Source of the DNA: Bacillus gobiensis | GTDB lineage: Bacteria; Bacillota; Bacilli; Bacillales; Bacillaceae | Length of the DNA stretch: 64,000 bases | Direction of reading: 5' to 3' | Assembly (NCBI RefSeq): GCF_001278705.1 | Contig: NZ_CP012600.1 | Location: 2,853,917 to 2,917,916, forward strand | Translations under genes and position numbers: made by a program | Notes under the pieces: model-generated | What the model saw: only the letters and a program-made list of their open reading frames with translations | The model's database searches: none | What the model was told of the DNA's origin: nothing | Part shown: one piece after another, positions 36,200 to 47,621 of the stretch | Position numbering within the stretch: the stretch's first letter is position 1 | Layout of the letters: the number at the start of each line of letters is the position of its first letter

Positions 36200-36903
36200 T
36201 TCTGTTATATTTCTCCTCTTTTTTCATCATAAAAAAATGTATCCAGTTTCAAATCTGCGAGAGAACAAAAAAATTTTGTATAAATCAAATTCATCGAAAA
36301 GGAGAATAAAAGAGGCTTCCCCTATTAACCTTCTTATATCAGAAATCTCTCTAACTCTTAAAATTTGAAACTGATGAAAATACACTAATGTAACACTCCA
36401 AATAGAGCTTAGAGATTGGCAGGTGGCATTACTATTGTTACGATGGATAATTTTCTGAAAAGACCGTTACTCATTATAAACGTTCCAAAGGGCATCCCTT
36501 GTTTCATTTATGCTCCTCAAGTTTCAAAAAATCTTGACAATGTCTAATTTCACTGAACTGATCGAAAGAATGTACGCTAGCATTTACGCACTACAATCCT
36601 TCTCTAATATAAGGCGATAAGTGAATTTTGTTTTTTGTGTGCCAATTACATCCTACTTTGTCCAAAAAAAGCAAATAATATCATTTTAGAAAAGATGAAA
36701 CAAGAAATGTTATGCTATGTAATTGCCCATATAGTGTCAGCATATTTTTTATTATAAGATACATCAGAGTCTATCATATAGAATTTGATCAGTTCTTTAC
36801 TCATTATTAGTAAAGTTTTATGAATAATAAGTTATTCAGTTATATACTCTCTTAAAAGGGTTCCCTCATTTATACAAATTTATTAACTTTCATCCCCTTC
36901 TTT
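36200..36903. other. 700-bp gap between wzx and wzy
   Basis: AT-rich, on a stretch where the minus-strand operon must be read through. No frame with ribosome site was found. A short plus-strand open stretch around 36418-36540 (LAGGITIVTMDNFLKRPLLI) looks protein-like and may be a gene remnant; I do not recognise it. Confidence 0.4.
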
Positions 36904-38376
36904 CTACTTAGCTAATGACTTATTTATGCTCAATCTAAGGACTATAACTATAAACAGTAATGGAATAATATCTTGCATATAATAAATATAAAAATTAAAA
37001 AGATCCCCTCTTAATAAACTAACAATTCTAATAATGGTAATTGCATAAATAATTGCAATCAATCCATTTCCTTTTGTCAATAACAATCTATACAATACTC
37101 CTAAAATAACACTAAGTAAAAAGAATCCTATAATAATTCCTAATAATCCAAAGTTTAGATACATTTCACCTAAAAATGAAATATTAATTTCAACATGATT
37201 TGGATAATAGAATTGAGGGAAAAACTGTTCCGTAAAATAGGTCATTGCCCCGTATCCTTTATCTGGATATAAATCCCTTGGAATCGGTGACATTATAGCA
37301 GCTAAAATAGTTTTACCTAATAAAAAATCATATGTTCCTTTTTCACTTAAAAGAGTTATTAGAGCATCAAATTGAACAGTATCGTATCCGCCGAAAAAAT
37401 ATCTTGGGAAGTCAGAAAGTGAATTATGTAAAATATCCCAAAATCCCAAATTATTATTAGAAGCAAAAAATTTATCCCTAAGAACTATTCTGTAAACAAT
37501 AATAATAAAAAAGAAAAGAAAAAGGCTCAATATTAATACATTACGAGATTTTATCTTTTTATTAAAGTAGTGCTTTATTATTATTAGAATTAATATACTA
37601 TATAGAATTGATGATCTACCGCCTGTTAAAACCAGAGTTGTTATGGTGCTTAGAAGCAAGACTAGCCATATTGTAATATCAATTCTGCTGTTTCTAAAAA
37701 ATATTATCCTTACAGTATAAATAAATAAAGTTAATTTACACAAATTAGCCAATATAAGTAGATAGCCCGCATCTCTTAAGTATATATTTCTTAATGCTAA
37801 ATTATCTAAATAATTATTGAGTCCTCCTGCTTTAAGGATTAGCGTCATAATGATTACAAAAGAAAATATTACCGATATTATGGCAATTACTCTTATCCAC
37901 TTTATCTTAACTATTTTCTCGAAATTTGTTCTCAATTTTTTTTTATTTATCTCTAATAAATTTTTTGTTTTTATGTTTAATAAATAAAATAATGTTGTAT
38001 TATAAATACAGACACCTATTATAATATACAATAGAGCATTATCAAAAACCTGTAGTTCATTATCTGTAAGTAAATGTACATTAAATGTACCGACACCAAT
38101 CTCACCAGTTACTAACACATAAATAGGTTTACATATATAAATAACTAAAAAAAGAAAATTAGGAATAATAAAGGGGGAAAACACATCAAATTCCCCTAAT
38201 TGTTTTACACTTAAATAAACAGACAATAATATTATTCCTAATAATACTATTAAGTAAATAGGTGCTAGTAGATTAGTTTCTATTTGTACCAATTTAATAA
38301 TATAAGGTACACTGATGCCTACCATTATTGCTAGTAGTAATGCCGTTGTTAATAATTTGCAATTTTTTAAGACCAT
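36904..38376 (-). CDS. Wzy-type oligosaccharide repeat unit polymerase
   Basis: 490 aa with about twelve membrane helices and the conserved patch VLTGGRSSILYSILILII, followed by the loop FLGEMYLNFGLLGIIIGFFL, as in O-antigen polymerases of the EpsG/Wzy kind. It would join flipped repeat units outside the membrane, with length set by the capA product. Confidence 0.85.
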   Translation of the reverse strand: MVLKNCKLLTTALLLAIMVGISVPYIIKLVQIETNLLAPIYLIVLLGIILLSVYLSVKQLGEFDVFSPFIIPNFLFLVIYICKPIYVLVTGEIGVGTFNVHLLTDNELQVFDNALLYIIIGVCIYNTTLFYLLNIKTKNLLEINKKKLRTNFEKIVKIKWIRVIAIISVIFSFVIIMTLILKAGGLNNYLDNLALRNIYLRDAGYLLILANLCKLTLFIYTVRIIFFRNSRIDITIWLVLLLSTITTLVLTGGRSSILYSILILIIIKHYFNKKIKSRNVLILSLFLFFFIIIVYRIVLRDKFFASNNNLGFWDILHNSLSDFPRYFFGGYDTVQFDALITLLSEKGTYDFLLGKTILAAIMSPIPRDLYPDKGYGAMTYFTEQFFPQFYYPNHVEINISFLGEMYLNFGLLGIIIGFFLLSVILGVLYRLLLTKGNGLIAIIYAITIIRIVSLLRGDLFNFYIYYMQDIIPLLFIVIVLRLSINKSLAK

Positions 38377-38775
38377 TTCTCACTACCCTCATTATAGAGA
38401 ATTAGATTTTTGCCATACAAAATAGACCTAATAACTTAATGTTTAATTTTATAAGATAATTTGCGAACGATTCCATCATAATATAATATTATTTGTTAAA
38501 TAAAACTACTATCACTATTAATAAATTCTTTACCTCTAATTGAACTATAATATTTATTATCATGTTTTCTTTGTTAACCCTGTCAAAACTTTTTTAAACA
38601 TAATCTTATTATTCAATTAGATTTAATCAGATTTTTATAGTGATATTCAATATTATTTACTCTATTTTAATTTTAAATAGTGTACCTTAAATACTAATTC
38701 AAATTCAGAGTGAATTTCCCATATTCGAATCAAAATACTTGATCTGTAAAGTAATGACTTTATTATTTTAAAAAC
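38377..38775. other. 400-bp AT-rich gap between wzy and gmd
   Basis: No frame, hairpin with T run or repeat was recognised. It could hold a weak internal promoter; none is clear. Confidence 0.35.
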
Positions 38776-39783
<1,008 letters not shown>

Positions 39784-39786
39784 TTA

Positions 39787-40737
39787 TTATTTAGTTGCTG
39801 TTAACTCATTCTCAAGGAACCATTGATAGGCTTTTTGAATACCTTCTTTTAAATTGGTTTGTGCTTTCCAACCAATATCGTTTAACCTTGTAACATCCAC
39901 AAGCTTCCTAGGAGTTCCGTCAGGCTTGGATGTATCAAAGGTTAGTTTCCCATTAAATCCGACTACATTTTGAATAGTTTCAGCAAGGTCTTTAATGGCA
40001 ATGTCTTCCCCTACCCCGATATTAATGATGTCATTTCCTGTATAGTTATCCATCAAGTAAACACACGCATCTGCTAAATCATCTGAATAAAGGAACTCTC
40101 TTTTAGGTGTACCTGTTCCCCAAATTTCTACAGAATCAGCATTTGTTTCTTTAGCTTCATGAAATTTACGAATTAATGCTGGAAGCACATGTGATGTATG
40201 TAAATCAAAGTTATCTTCCGGACCGTACAGGTTAGTTGGCATGACAGATATAAAATTAGTTCCATATTGACGATTATAAGATTGACACATTTTTATACCT
40301 GCTATTTTTGCTATCGCATAAGGCTCATTTGTAGGTTCTAATTCACCAGTAAGTAGGTACTCCTCTTTCAATGGCTGGGGAGCTAATTTGGGATAGATGC
40401 AAGTACTGCCGAGAAATAGTAGCTTTTCTACTCCGTTTCGATAAGCAGCATCGATTACATTGGTTTGTATGAGCAAATTATCTCTAATGAAGTCCGCAGG
40501 AAACTCGTTGTTAGCAACAATCCCACCAACTTTTGCAGCTGCAAGAAACACATAATCTGGTTTTTCTTTCTCAAAAAACTGATCTACTTTCTCTTTATCA
40601 ATTAAGTTTAGTTCGTTACTCGTTTGAACAATTATATTTTCATAACCTTCTGTTTCTAATTTTCTCTTTATTGCAGAACCTACTAAACCTCTATGTCCAG
40701 CAACATAGATTTTCTTGTTTTTATCCAAAAGTCTCAC
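39787..40737 (-). CDS. fcl: GDP-L-fucose synthase
   Basis: 316 aa. Extended SDR with [17 protein letters not shown] (11-27), [35 protein letters not shown] (Tyr-xxx-Lys) and [19 protein letters not shown], diagnostic of Fcl/WcaG. Epimerase and reductase in one, giving GDP-L-fucose from the gmd product. The stop lies just next to the following transferase gene, so translation is tight. Confidence 0.95.
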   Translation of the reverse strand: MRLLDKNKKIYVAGHRGLVGSAIKRKLETEGYENIIVQTSNELNLIDKEKVDQFFEKEKPDYVFLAAAKVGGIVANNEFPADFIRDNLLIQTNVIDAAYRNGVEKLLFLGSTCIYPKLAPQPLKEEYLLTGELEPTNEPYAIAKIAGIKMCQSYNRQYGTNFISVMPTNLYGPEDNFDLHTSHVLPALIRKFHEAKETNADSVEIWGTGTPKREFLYSDDLADACVYLMDNYTGNDIINIGVGEDIAIKDLAETIQNVVGFNGKLTFDTSKPDGTPRKLVDVTRLNDIGWKAQTNLKEGIQKAYQWFLENELTATK

Positions 40738-40740
40738 CCT

Positions 40741-41427
40741 TTAATATGCATTTTTAGAACCTAATAATATAAATATTGTCTTTAGGATAATATAGGAATC
40801 AAATATCAATGATCTCTTCTTTATATATTCTAAATCCAATTCAACCATTTCTTTAAACCCTACACTATTTCTCGAGCTGGCTTGCCAAAGGCCTGTGCAT
40901 CCTGGGACAACTAGTAATCGCTGTTTGTCATAATTTGTATATTCCTCAACTTCCCTTGGGAGAGGGGGCCTTGGTCCAACTAAGCTCATTTCTCCTTTTA
41001 GTACGTTAATTAACTGTGGCAGCTCGTCGATACTTGTTTTCCTTAGAAATTTTCCTACTTTCGTCACCCTTGGATCTTTTTTCATTTTGAACATTGCACC
41101 AGAAACCTCATTATGCTTTAAAAGTTCCGTTAATCTTTCTTCTGCATCGCTGACCATAGAACGAAACTTATACATTTTAAACGGCTTTTCATTTTTCCCA
41201 ATTCGGACTTGCTTGAAAAATATTGGGCCTTTCGGATCCTCAAGCTTAATGAATATAGCGACTATAAAAAATATTAAACTTAATAAAATTATTCCTATAA
41301 GAGCACCTGTGATATCAATCATCTTTTTACCAAGTGAATAAGTAACACTTACGTGTATATCTGTTTTAGTTAATAGATGTGTAGATGATGTTTGAATTTT
41401 CTCGCCACCATCTGGAAATCCTGACAT
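40741..41427 (-). CDS. Undecaprenyl-phosphate sugar phosphotransferase, short form (copy 1)
   Basis: 228 aa. Bacterial sugar transferase (PF02397): one membrane helix (TGALIGIILLSLIFFIVAIF), KMYKFRSMVSDAEERL, TSIDELPQLINVLKGEMSLV, GPRPPLPREV and CTGLWQASSRNSVGF. It starts the repeat unit by placing a sugar-phosphate on undecaprenyl phosphate. It lacks the multi-span N-terminal domain of WbaP. Nineteen bases from galU. Confidence 0.93.
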   Translation of the reverse strand: MSGFPDGGEKIQTSSTHLLTKTDIHVSVTYSLGKKMIDITGALIGIILLSLIFFIVAIFIKLEDPKGPIFFKQVRIGKNEKPFKMYKFRSMVSDAEERLTELLKHNEVSGAMFKMKKDPRVTKVGKFLRKTSIDELPQLINVLKGEMSLVGPRPPLPREVEEYTNYDKQRLLVVPGCTGLWQASSRNSVGFKEMVELDLEYIKKRSLIFDSYIILKTIFILLGSKNAY

Positions 41428-41445
41428 CCACCTCGCTCCTCTCTC

Positions 41446-42327
41446 CTACCTATAAACTTTTGAATCCTCTACCAGTTTATCCATTAAAACAAGCAAGTCT
41501 TTCCTAAGATCATCATGCTGTAAAGCAAACTCCAGTGTTGTTTTTATAAACCCAAATTTTTCTCCAACATCATGTCGTACCCCAGCAAAATCAAAAGCAT
41601 ATACTGACTGGGTTTCATTTAATTTTTGAATCGCATCGGTTAATTGTATTTCTCCCCCTGCACCTGACTCTTGTTTTTCTAAACACTCAAATATCTCAGG
41701 GGTTAAAAGGTATCGACCCATTATTGCTAAATTAGAAGGAGCAGTTCCTTTTTCAGGCTTTTCTACAAATCGAGTTACCTTGTATAAATCATTAATTTTT
41801 GTTTCTGGATCTATGATTCCATATCTGTAGGTTTGATTATCAGGTACAGTTTGTACTCCAATGATGGAAGATCCCGTATTCTCATATTCTGTAATCAATT
41901 GCTTTGTGCATGGGATTTCTGATTGAACAATATCATCACCTAGTAATACAGCGAACGGCTCATCTCCAATAAATTTTCGAGCGCACCATACAGCATGTCC
42001 TAACCCTTTTGGTTCTTTTTGGCGAATATAATAAAGATTGATTGCAGCAGATTGTCTTACTTTTTCTAAGATTTCATATTTTTCTTTTTCGATCAGGTTT
42101 TGCTCAAGCTCAAAATTGTAATCAAAGTGATCTTCAATCGCTCGTTTTCCTTTTCCTGTAACAATAATAATGTCTTCAATTCCTGATTCTATCGCCTCTT
42201 CGATAATGTATTGAATCGTTGGCTTATCAACTATGGGCAGCATTTCCTTTGGCATTGCTTTTGTTGCGGGTAAGAATCTCGTGCCTAAACCAGCTGCTGG
42301 AATAATTGCCTTTTTCACTTTTTTCAT
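41446..42327 (-). CDS. galU: UTP-glucose-1-phosphate uridylyltransferase (copy 2)
   Basis: 293 aa, very close to copies 1 and 3 with the same [20 protein letters not shown] signature and [10 protein letters not shown]. It supplies UDP-glucose for this operon. It is the first gene after the EAR element, the place of epsC in the B. subtilis eps operon. Confidence 0.95.
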   Translation of the reverse strand: MKKVKKAIIPAAGLGTRFLPATKAMPKEMLPIVDKPTIQYIIEEAIESGIEDIIIVTGKGKRAIEDHFDYNFELEQNLIEKEKYEILEKVRQSAAINLYYIRQKEPKGLGHAVWCARKFIGDEPFAVLLGDDIVQSEIPCTKQLITEYENTGSSIIGVQTVPDNQTYRYGIIDPETKINDLYKVTRFVEKPEKGTAPSNLAIMGRYLLTPEIFECLEKQESGAGGEIQLTDAIQKLNETQSVYAFDFAGVRHDVGEKFGFIKTTLEFALQHDDLRKDLLVLMDKLVEDSKVYR

Positions 42328-42433
42328 ACATTATCTCTCCTTTTTGTCTTTATCTTTTTAACTTAGAGGATAAATATTATCTTCAAAGGTAAAGAGACAA
42401 ATTAACCTAAGGACATATTAATTTATAATAATT

Positions 42434-42542
42434 GGGCATCTAACCCGTCCTCACACTCTGCTAATGACGACTCGCGTCTAAGGTGCAATGACCCACAGCA
42501 AAGCCGAGTGCCTCACTTGATAGGGGTTGGGAGGCATCACCC
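42434..42542 (-). ncRNA. Probable EAR (eps-associated RNA) element, copy A
   Basis: About 110 bases strongly conserved with 59364-59478. On the minus strand it runs from GGGTGAT to GATGCCC with shared blocks TATCAAGTGAGG, ACTCGG, TTGCACCTTAGACGC and TCGTCA. AACCC and GGGTT near the two ends can pair. It lies in an EPS operon between the phosphatase and galU, matching the epsB-epsC position of the EAR element, which promotes processive antitermination through long EPS operons. The class assignment rests on position and conservation. Confidence 0.7.
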
Positions 42543-42569
42543 TAAGATGAACTTCAAAACGAATATTTA

Positions 42570-42585
42570 GTTCTTAATAAAGAAC
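42570..42585 (-). promoter_or_regulatory. 16-bp GTTCT palindrome before EAR copy A
   Basis: GTTCTTAATAAAGAAC, identical to 14139-14154. It stands between capC and the EAR element, 28 bases before the latter. A SinR-like operator or an internal control site is suggested; this is inference. Confidence 0.5.
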
Positions 42586-42608
42586 TCACAGTCGAGAAGA
42601 ATCACTTT

Positions 42609-43379
42609 TTAAAACAATCCAAGTATTTTCTTCTTATTAACCTTCTTCGGGGGCTCTTTAATAATTGATTGATTTTTAAAAAGCAGCTCCGCATTCTCTG
42701 TAAAGAGATATACCATATCATTACCATATTTATCTTTTACTGATTTTAAAGATTTCTCAAAAAGGAAAGAACGATTTGTTAAGTTATGAGCATCCGATGC
42801 TAAAAAATGTGCAAGGGATGCATCGATAAGCTGATTTGAAAATTTCATTATTTTCTTACCGAAATGACCTGTTATACTGGCGGATGTTAATTGTGTACAA
42901 GCACCATTTTTAACTAATTTATATAATTGATCAGGATTCTCTATTATTTCTTTGTTGCGTTCAGGATGTGCAATAACAGGTGTTAGACCTGCTAATTGAA
43001 GATCAAACAATAATTTTTCAGCATAACGCGGGACATGATCAGATGGAAATTCTACCAACAAATATTTCGATTGATTGAGTCCTAACAATCGATCGTTTTG
43101 GAATTCATCAATTAACTCGCCATTTATTCGAAGCTCTTGTCCCGGAAAAATATTTAATGGAATATTCTCTTTTTTAATTTCTTCATTCAATGATGAAATA
43201 AGAGGTAATATCGACTCTTTTTCATTATTATATGTAACTGTTTTATGATGAGGAGTAGCGATGATCGTATGAATACCTTGAGAAACAGCTTCTTTTGCCA
43301 TATTTATACTTTCATCCATTTCCTCCGGACCATCGTCCAATCCAGGTAATATATGGCAGTGGATATCTATCATGATCAT
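42609..43379 (-). CDS. PHP-type tyrosine-protein phosphatase (YwqE/CapC-like)
   Basis: 256 aa. PHP metal motifs: IDIHCHILPGLDDGPEEMDE, TIIATPHHKTVTYNN, PVIAHPERNKEI and ASDAHNLTNRS, with a trinuclear metal site. It removes phosphate from the tyrosine tail of the BY-kinase, completing the kinase cycle needed for polymer assembly. The start follows a GGGGG ribosome site overlapping the end of the spacer from capB. Confidence 0.92.
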   Translation of the reverse strand: MIMIDIHCHILPGLDDGPEEMDESINMAKEAVSQGIHTIIATPHHKTVTYNNEKESILPLISSLNEEIKKENIPLNIFPGQELRINGELIDEFQNDRLLGLNQSKYLLVEFPSDHVPRYAEKLLFDLQLAGLTPVIAHPERNKEIIENPDQLYKLVKNGACTQLTSASITGHFGKKIMKFSNQLIDASLAHFLASDAHNLTNRSFLFEKSLKSVKDKYGNDMVYLFTENAELLFKNQSIIKEPPKKVNKKKILGLF

Positions 43380-43403
43380 GCCCCCCTTTCTTTATTTAAT
43401 GTT

Positions 43404-44111
43404 CTACTTTCCGCCGTAATAATAATAGTACGAGCTTTGCTCTAGCTTTTTACCGTTTAATACTGCTCCTAGAAGCTTGCTCTTTGTAGAAGAAAGCACT
43501 TCTTTCGCCTTTACGGCTAACTCTTTTTCGGTTTTCCCGCTGGATACAACTAATAGAGACCCATCTGTATGATTTGCAAGAATCTGAGCATCAGTAACTG
43601 CCAGAACGGGAGGTGAGTCAAAAATAATGATGTCATATATTTTATAGGCGTCTTCCAAAAGTTTACCCATAGATTTCGAAGACAGCAGTTCAGCTGGATT
43701 TGGCGGTATAGGTCCGCTAGTTAAAATATCTAGATTGTCAACCATGCATTTTTGGACAATCGTCTTTAAAGACATTTGTTTAAGCAAAACAGTTGTTAAA
43801 CCATCCGTATTATCAAGTTGGAATGTGTATTGTACAGTTGGTTTTCTTAGATCACTGTCAATTAAAAGCACACGTTTTCCTTGCTGAGCAAACACAACAG
43901 CTAAATTGGCCGCAGTTGTTGATTTTCCTTCCCCTGGTCCACTTGAAGTTATTAGAATGGAACGAACGTTTTTATCGACTGAAGAAAATTCTATATTTGT
44001 GCGTATGGTTCTATACTGCTCTGAGCTTGGAGATTTAGGCTCCATAATAGTTATCAAGCTGCGTGAATTCAATCTGAAATTTTTTCTGTGATTACGAGCC
44101 AAGAGATTCAC
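43404..44111 (-). CDS. BY-kinase (CpsD/CapB/YwqD-like) (copy 1)
   Basis: 235 aa. Walker [16 protein letters not shown]' [11 protein letters not shown] and Walker [12 protein letters not shown], with a tyrosine cluster at the C-terminus ([10 protein letters not shown]), the autophosphorylation site. It acts at the membrane with the capA product, which it overlaps by 20 bases, so the two are translationally coupled. Confidence 0.94.
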   Translation of the reverse strand: MNLLARNHRKNFRLNSRSLITIMEPKSPSSEQYRTIRTNIEFSSVDKNVRSILITSSGPGEGKSTTAANLAVVFAQQGKRVLLIDSDLRKPTVQYTFQLDNTDGLTTVLLKQMSLKTIVQKCMVDNLDILTSGPIPPNPAELLSSKSMGKLLEDAYKIYDIIIFDSPPVLAVTDAQILANHTDGSLLVVSSGKTEKELAVKAKEVLSSTKSKLLGAVLNGKKLEQSSYYYYYGGK

Positions 44112-44841
44112 CTCTTACATTACTTTCTAATTTCTTTTGCTTCTTTGTATTCATTTCCATCTCGCGGTTGATCTTAGAAATCGTTCCAAGCACTGGCAAT
44201 TCAAGCATTTTTTCAATTTCTTCTTCTGACTTAATAGTGTTGTCTAAGTAATCTAATAAAAATGCTAGTCCTATACTCACCATTAGGCCGACAACAAATG
44301 CAATCGCTATATTAACTTTAATATTTGGACTAACAGGTGCAGCGCTTGGGTTTATTTCAGACCTGGATAAAATACTTACATTGTCTACATTCATAATATT
44401 CTTAATTTCTGTTTCAAAAACATTAGCTACCGTATTCGCAATATTTGTTGCTTTTGCTTGGTTGGGATCTTGAACAGAAATATTTACAACCTGAGATTGA
44501 TTTTCACTTTCTATGGAAATCTGGCTGTTCATCTGTTCAACCGAGTCTTCAAGGTTCAACTCTTGCTTCACTTTTTGAAGAATAGCAGGGCTTTTAATAA
44601 TGACATTATATGTATTAATTAGTTCTAAGTTTGTTTGAATTTCGTTGTAATTAAAAGCTTGCTCATCCGATTTCGATTGATTCACGAGAATTTGAGTCGA
44701 TGCCTCATATGTAGGAGTCAGAACAAAAAAACTGACTGCTGCACTCGTCATTGTTGCAATCATTGTAATTATGATGATTAGCCACATTCTTTTTTTCAAT
44801 ATCGAGAATATTTCTTTTAAATTGATAGTTTCTTCCATCAT
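44092..44841 (-). CDS. Wzz/CapA-type chain-length and kinase-modulator protein (copy 2)
   Basis: 249 aa. Two membrane helices (about 20-40 and 174-196) around a coiled extracellular region with [20 protein letters not shown]. The cytoplasmic tail [20 protein letters not shown] contacts the kinase. First gene of the fucose-type operon, with a cre-like site about 190 bases upstream. The ribosome site is AAGGAGGACATG. Confidence 0.93.
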   Translation of the reverse strand: MMEETINLKEIFSILKKRMWLIIIITMIATMTSAAVSFFVLTPTYEASTQILVNQSKSDEQAFNYNEIQTNLELINTYNVIIKSPAILQKVKQELNLEDSVEQMNSQISIESENQSQVVNISVQDPNQAKATNIANTVANVFETEIKNIMNVDNVSILSRSEINPSAAPVSPNIKVNIAIAFVVGLMVSIGLAFLLDYLDNTIKSEEEIEKMLELPVLGTISKINREMEMNTKKQKKLESNVRGESLGS

Positions 44842-45190
44842 GTCCTCCTTGGTGCTTTTGTACTTAATTAACTATGTCCAGAAACTATTTTTAGATAATA
44901 TTTACTAGGCATTTATATTTATATATATTGATTATACATCTTTATATTCACTTGAAAAGACCTACTTCCCAATATTTTCATGACAAAAATCGACACAAAT
45001 TGACAGGTGCCGATTTTTTCAAATTTTATGTAAGCGCTATAAGTTCCCTATTAACAACGTTATTCCCCCACCTAAAATTGTGGCAAAAATCGGCACTAAC
45101 AGATAAAAAATTTTTTTCTTCCTCTCTTTCCTGTACTCGATTTCTTCAGGAGTTAAATATTCTCTATTTGCCATCCTTTTTTACTAAATC
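44842..45190. other. Upstream region of the fucose-type operon
   Basis: Gene-free. It holds the cre-like site at 45029-45042 and a repeated phrase AAAAATCGGCACTAACA / AAAAATCGACACAAATTGACA. No perfect GTTCT palindrome is seen here, unlike the other blocks. Confidence 0.4.
45029..45042. promoter_or_regulatory. cre-like site upstream of capA copy 2
   Basis: TGTAAGCGCTATAA matches the cre consensus except at the final CA. The same TGTAAGCG core precedes the other two capA genes. Confidence 0.35.
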
Positions 45191-45590
45191 CCCTTTCTTG
45201 ATTTTAGATTATTCATATCATTGTACTAGACTTTAATTTTACATGAATAGCAACTAAGTACCCTGAATTATTTAAATTTTCACTTGACCTTCTCTATCAA
45301 TTATCGTAAGAGAAAATTGAGAATTTAATAGGTCTTTAGACCTAAAATGCTTCTATGCCACAATTTATCTGCATTGCGGTGCGTAATAAAACGACAAAAA
45401 AACCATCCCGCCCACTTAATAAAGTGGTACGGGATGGGGGAAAAACATCTTTCTTTATTGTTAGATCCAACCAGGAATAACACTTTTTCTTCATACAGAA
45501 TGATGCTCAACACCTGCTTGATTGCCGTCTCCAAGCTCAAAACAGTTTCTTCCTTTAAAGATATTGACGGTATACTGCTTGATCTATAGG
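45190..45590 (-). pseudogene. Degenerate duplicate of ugd 3' end and terminator
   Basis: The minus strand at about 45580-45466 reads FKGRNCFELGDGNQAGVEHH, SV, stop, RKSVIPGW, matching the end of the intact ugd at 47622 (DGRNCFELEDGYQAGVEYHS) with one glycine codon turned to TGA. The following terminator CCATCCCG (45403-45410) / CGGGATGG (45430-45437) and about 200 more bases also resemble 47370-47620. It is an old duplication of the ugd tail. Confidence 0.8.
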
Positions 45591-45731
45591 TTGCATAAAA
45601 CCTGCATATGCTATCTTCTGACCAATACCATAGTATCCCGGTGCTTTATCTCCATCTAAAAAACCCGCTTTTCCCATATACTTTCTCCAATCAATATCAC
45701 TTATTAAAATACAGTATTTCAAGTTTTGTTA

Positions 45732-46436
45732 TTAATATGCTCCCATTCTGGTTATTACCAATATAAATGTATTAAAAATAATCCTTAAATCCAACTTAAA
45801 ACCTTGATGATCAATATAATAAAACTCTAAATTTGCACGTTCCGGATACCCTACTTGACTTCTTCCACAAATTTGCCAATAACCTGTAACCCCTGGCTTA
45901 ACAGCAAGGAAATCTTTTAAACGATGATTGTATTCTTTTAACTCTTCTTGGATTACCGGTCTAGGACCAACTAGACTCATTTCACCTTTTAAAACATTTA
46001 TAAGTTGAGGCAATTCATCTAAGCTGCTTTTTCTTAAAAATCGTCCTATTTTTGTTATACGAGGATCTTCATCTGGTATTAGTTTGTAATTATTTTGTAA
46101 GTATTTATTGTAAAGATCTTTATTATTTTTTAATACTGCCTCCGCGTTTACAATCATTGAACGAAATTTAAACATTTTAAATATTCGACCATTTTTACCT
46201 ACTCGATTTTGACAAAAAAAGACTGGTCCTTTGTTGTCACCAAATAAATACAGTAAACTTATTAATATGAACATTGGAGCAGTTACAACCAAACCTGCAA
46301 GAGCTCCTATAATATCGACTACTCTTTTAATTGCTAGATAAAGAAAACTTTGTTTTTGAGTGACATTGGGTGAATTGTTTGAATCAGTTGCTTCTACATT
46401 TACTAAAGGTTTATTTTTAGAAGCTGCGTTGTCCAT
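45732..46436 (-). CDS. Undecaprenyl-phosphate sugar phosphotransferase (copy 2, in decayed module)
   Basis: 234 aa, intact. IKRVVDIIGALAGLVVTAPM, MFKFRSMIVNAEAVL, SSLDELPQLINVLKGEMSLV, GPRPVIQEELKEYN and GVTGYWQICGRSQVGYPER. It belongs to the same family as 40741 and 57642 but to a different branch (galactose-phosphate transferase-like ending). It is the only intact gene between two sets of remnants, so it may be the survivor of a lost operon, perhaps still expressed. Confidence 0.88.
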   Translation of the reverse strand: MDNAASKNKPLVNVEATDSNNSPNVTQKQSFLYLAIKRVVDIIGALAGLVVTAPMFILISLLYLFGDNKGPVFFCQNRVGKNGRIFKMFKFRSMIVNAEAVLKNNKDLYNKYLQNNYKLIPDEDPRITKIGRFLRKSSLDELPQLINVLKGEMSLVGPRPVIQEELKEYNHRLKDFLAVKPGVTGYWQICGRSQVGYPERANLEFYYIDHQGFKLDLRIIFNTFILVITRMGAY

Positions 46437-46509
46437 ATTACTCCACCTTTACGATTTTTTTCATCAGCTAGTAACATCACTTGTTTCATATAGAATATTT
46501 AAAATAACC

Positions 46510-47004
46510 ATAATATCATCCTTCTTCTCACTTCAACTTGGCGTCTCTTTAATATTCGTTTTCCTTCGCTCAAAAACTGCGAATTCTCTGTGAAAAATTA
46601 AACATAATCCTGCCCAAATACTTTCTTAATCATATTTTAACCGCTTTCAAATTGACGGTTTGTTCGGTTATGTGTATCTGATGATAAATGAGCTGCCGGG
46701 AAAATTTTTTTATGTTTTTTCCAAAGTTCCCTGCATGACTGGAAGCTGTAACTTGAGACTCTACTCCTTTTTTTATTAGATTAAGCGATCGCTTCGGATT
46801 TAGCATGATTTTCCAGTTTATTTCCGTATGTGTGATAATGGGTATATATCTTTTTATCTGAATACTAAACAGAAGCTTTACAGCATATCTTGGGACGTGA
46901 TCAAAGGGAATACTTATTATTGTAGTAATCCCTTGGCTGCATGCTTCTTTTGCCATCTCAATGCTTTCGGCAAAGGACTTGAAGCCGTCATCTAACAAAC
47001 TCCT
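46510..47004 (-). pseudogene. capC (PHP phosphatase) remnant
   Basis: Recognisable pieces of the CapC sequence appear in order on the minus strand: DDGFKSFAESIEMAKEACSQ, IPFDHVPRYAVKLLFS, ITHTEINWKIMLNPK and AGNFGKNIKKFSRQLI, then FFTENSQFLSEGKRI in another frame. Metal-binding His motifs are lost and large parts are deleted. Clearly non-functional. Confidence 0.8.
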
Positions 47005-47230
47005 CCCTCTCCTTTTGATCTTATGATTACCGAAAAGAATCAGAAACTTCCTTGTTTCCGTGATAATTAGATTAAGAATTTTACTCCATTTTTGTACGGC
47101 TCTGATTAATTTGCTTTTTGAAGAGGTTAATGTTTCCTTTGCTTTTACGACCAGATCTTTATTCGTTTTGCCGCTTGGATCCATTGACTTGGTTCCCTAA
47201 AATTTGCGCATCTACTGCCGTTAAGACTGA
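47005..47230 (-). pseudogene. capB (BY-kinase) remnant
   Basis: The minus strand reads VLTAVDAQILGNQVNG and then SGKTNKDLVVKAKETLTSSK, the C-terminal third of the kinase (compare [20 protein letters not shown] in 43404-44111). The ATP-binding half is gone. It is joined to the capC remnant in one frame. Confidence 0.8.
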
Positions 47231-47560
47231 TGGTGTGTAAACATGACATAAGTCCATGTTTCCTTCCTCTATCACTCATGGGGAAGAAACCAGCAGGATA
47301 AGGCTGAATCGAACCGATTGTTCAGAAGATCGACAGTTTCTGCCACTGATTTCTGATCCATCCTTTTTCCCAAGACTTTTTATTTAATCGTACAAGACTT
47401 TACCTTTACATGAATAGTAGCTAATTACCTGAATTTTTTTAATTTTCTTAGATTTTATCTATCCTTTATCGTAATAGTTGATAGAGTATTGAATAGGTCT
47501 TTGGACTTGAAACATTGATATATCGAAATTTTCCGATATTTTTCACATTAGAAAACGACA

Positions 47561-47605
47561 AAAAAAACCATCCCGCCCACTTAATAAAAAAGTGGAACAG
47601 GATGG
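47561..47605 (-). terminator. Terminator of the xanthan-like operon
   Basis: CCATCC (47568-47573) and GGATGG (47600-47605) with an inner CCACTT/AAGTGG stem. On the minus strand a run of eight T follows. It ends the operon after ugd. Confidence 0.88.
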
Positions 47606-47621
47606 TTTCTTTCAAATACTC

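Noticed and set aside
47240..47380. Possible further capB remnant upstream of 47230
   Set aside because: I could not read any conserved kinase motif here, so the remnant is ended at about 47230.
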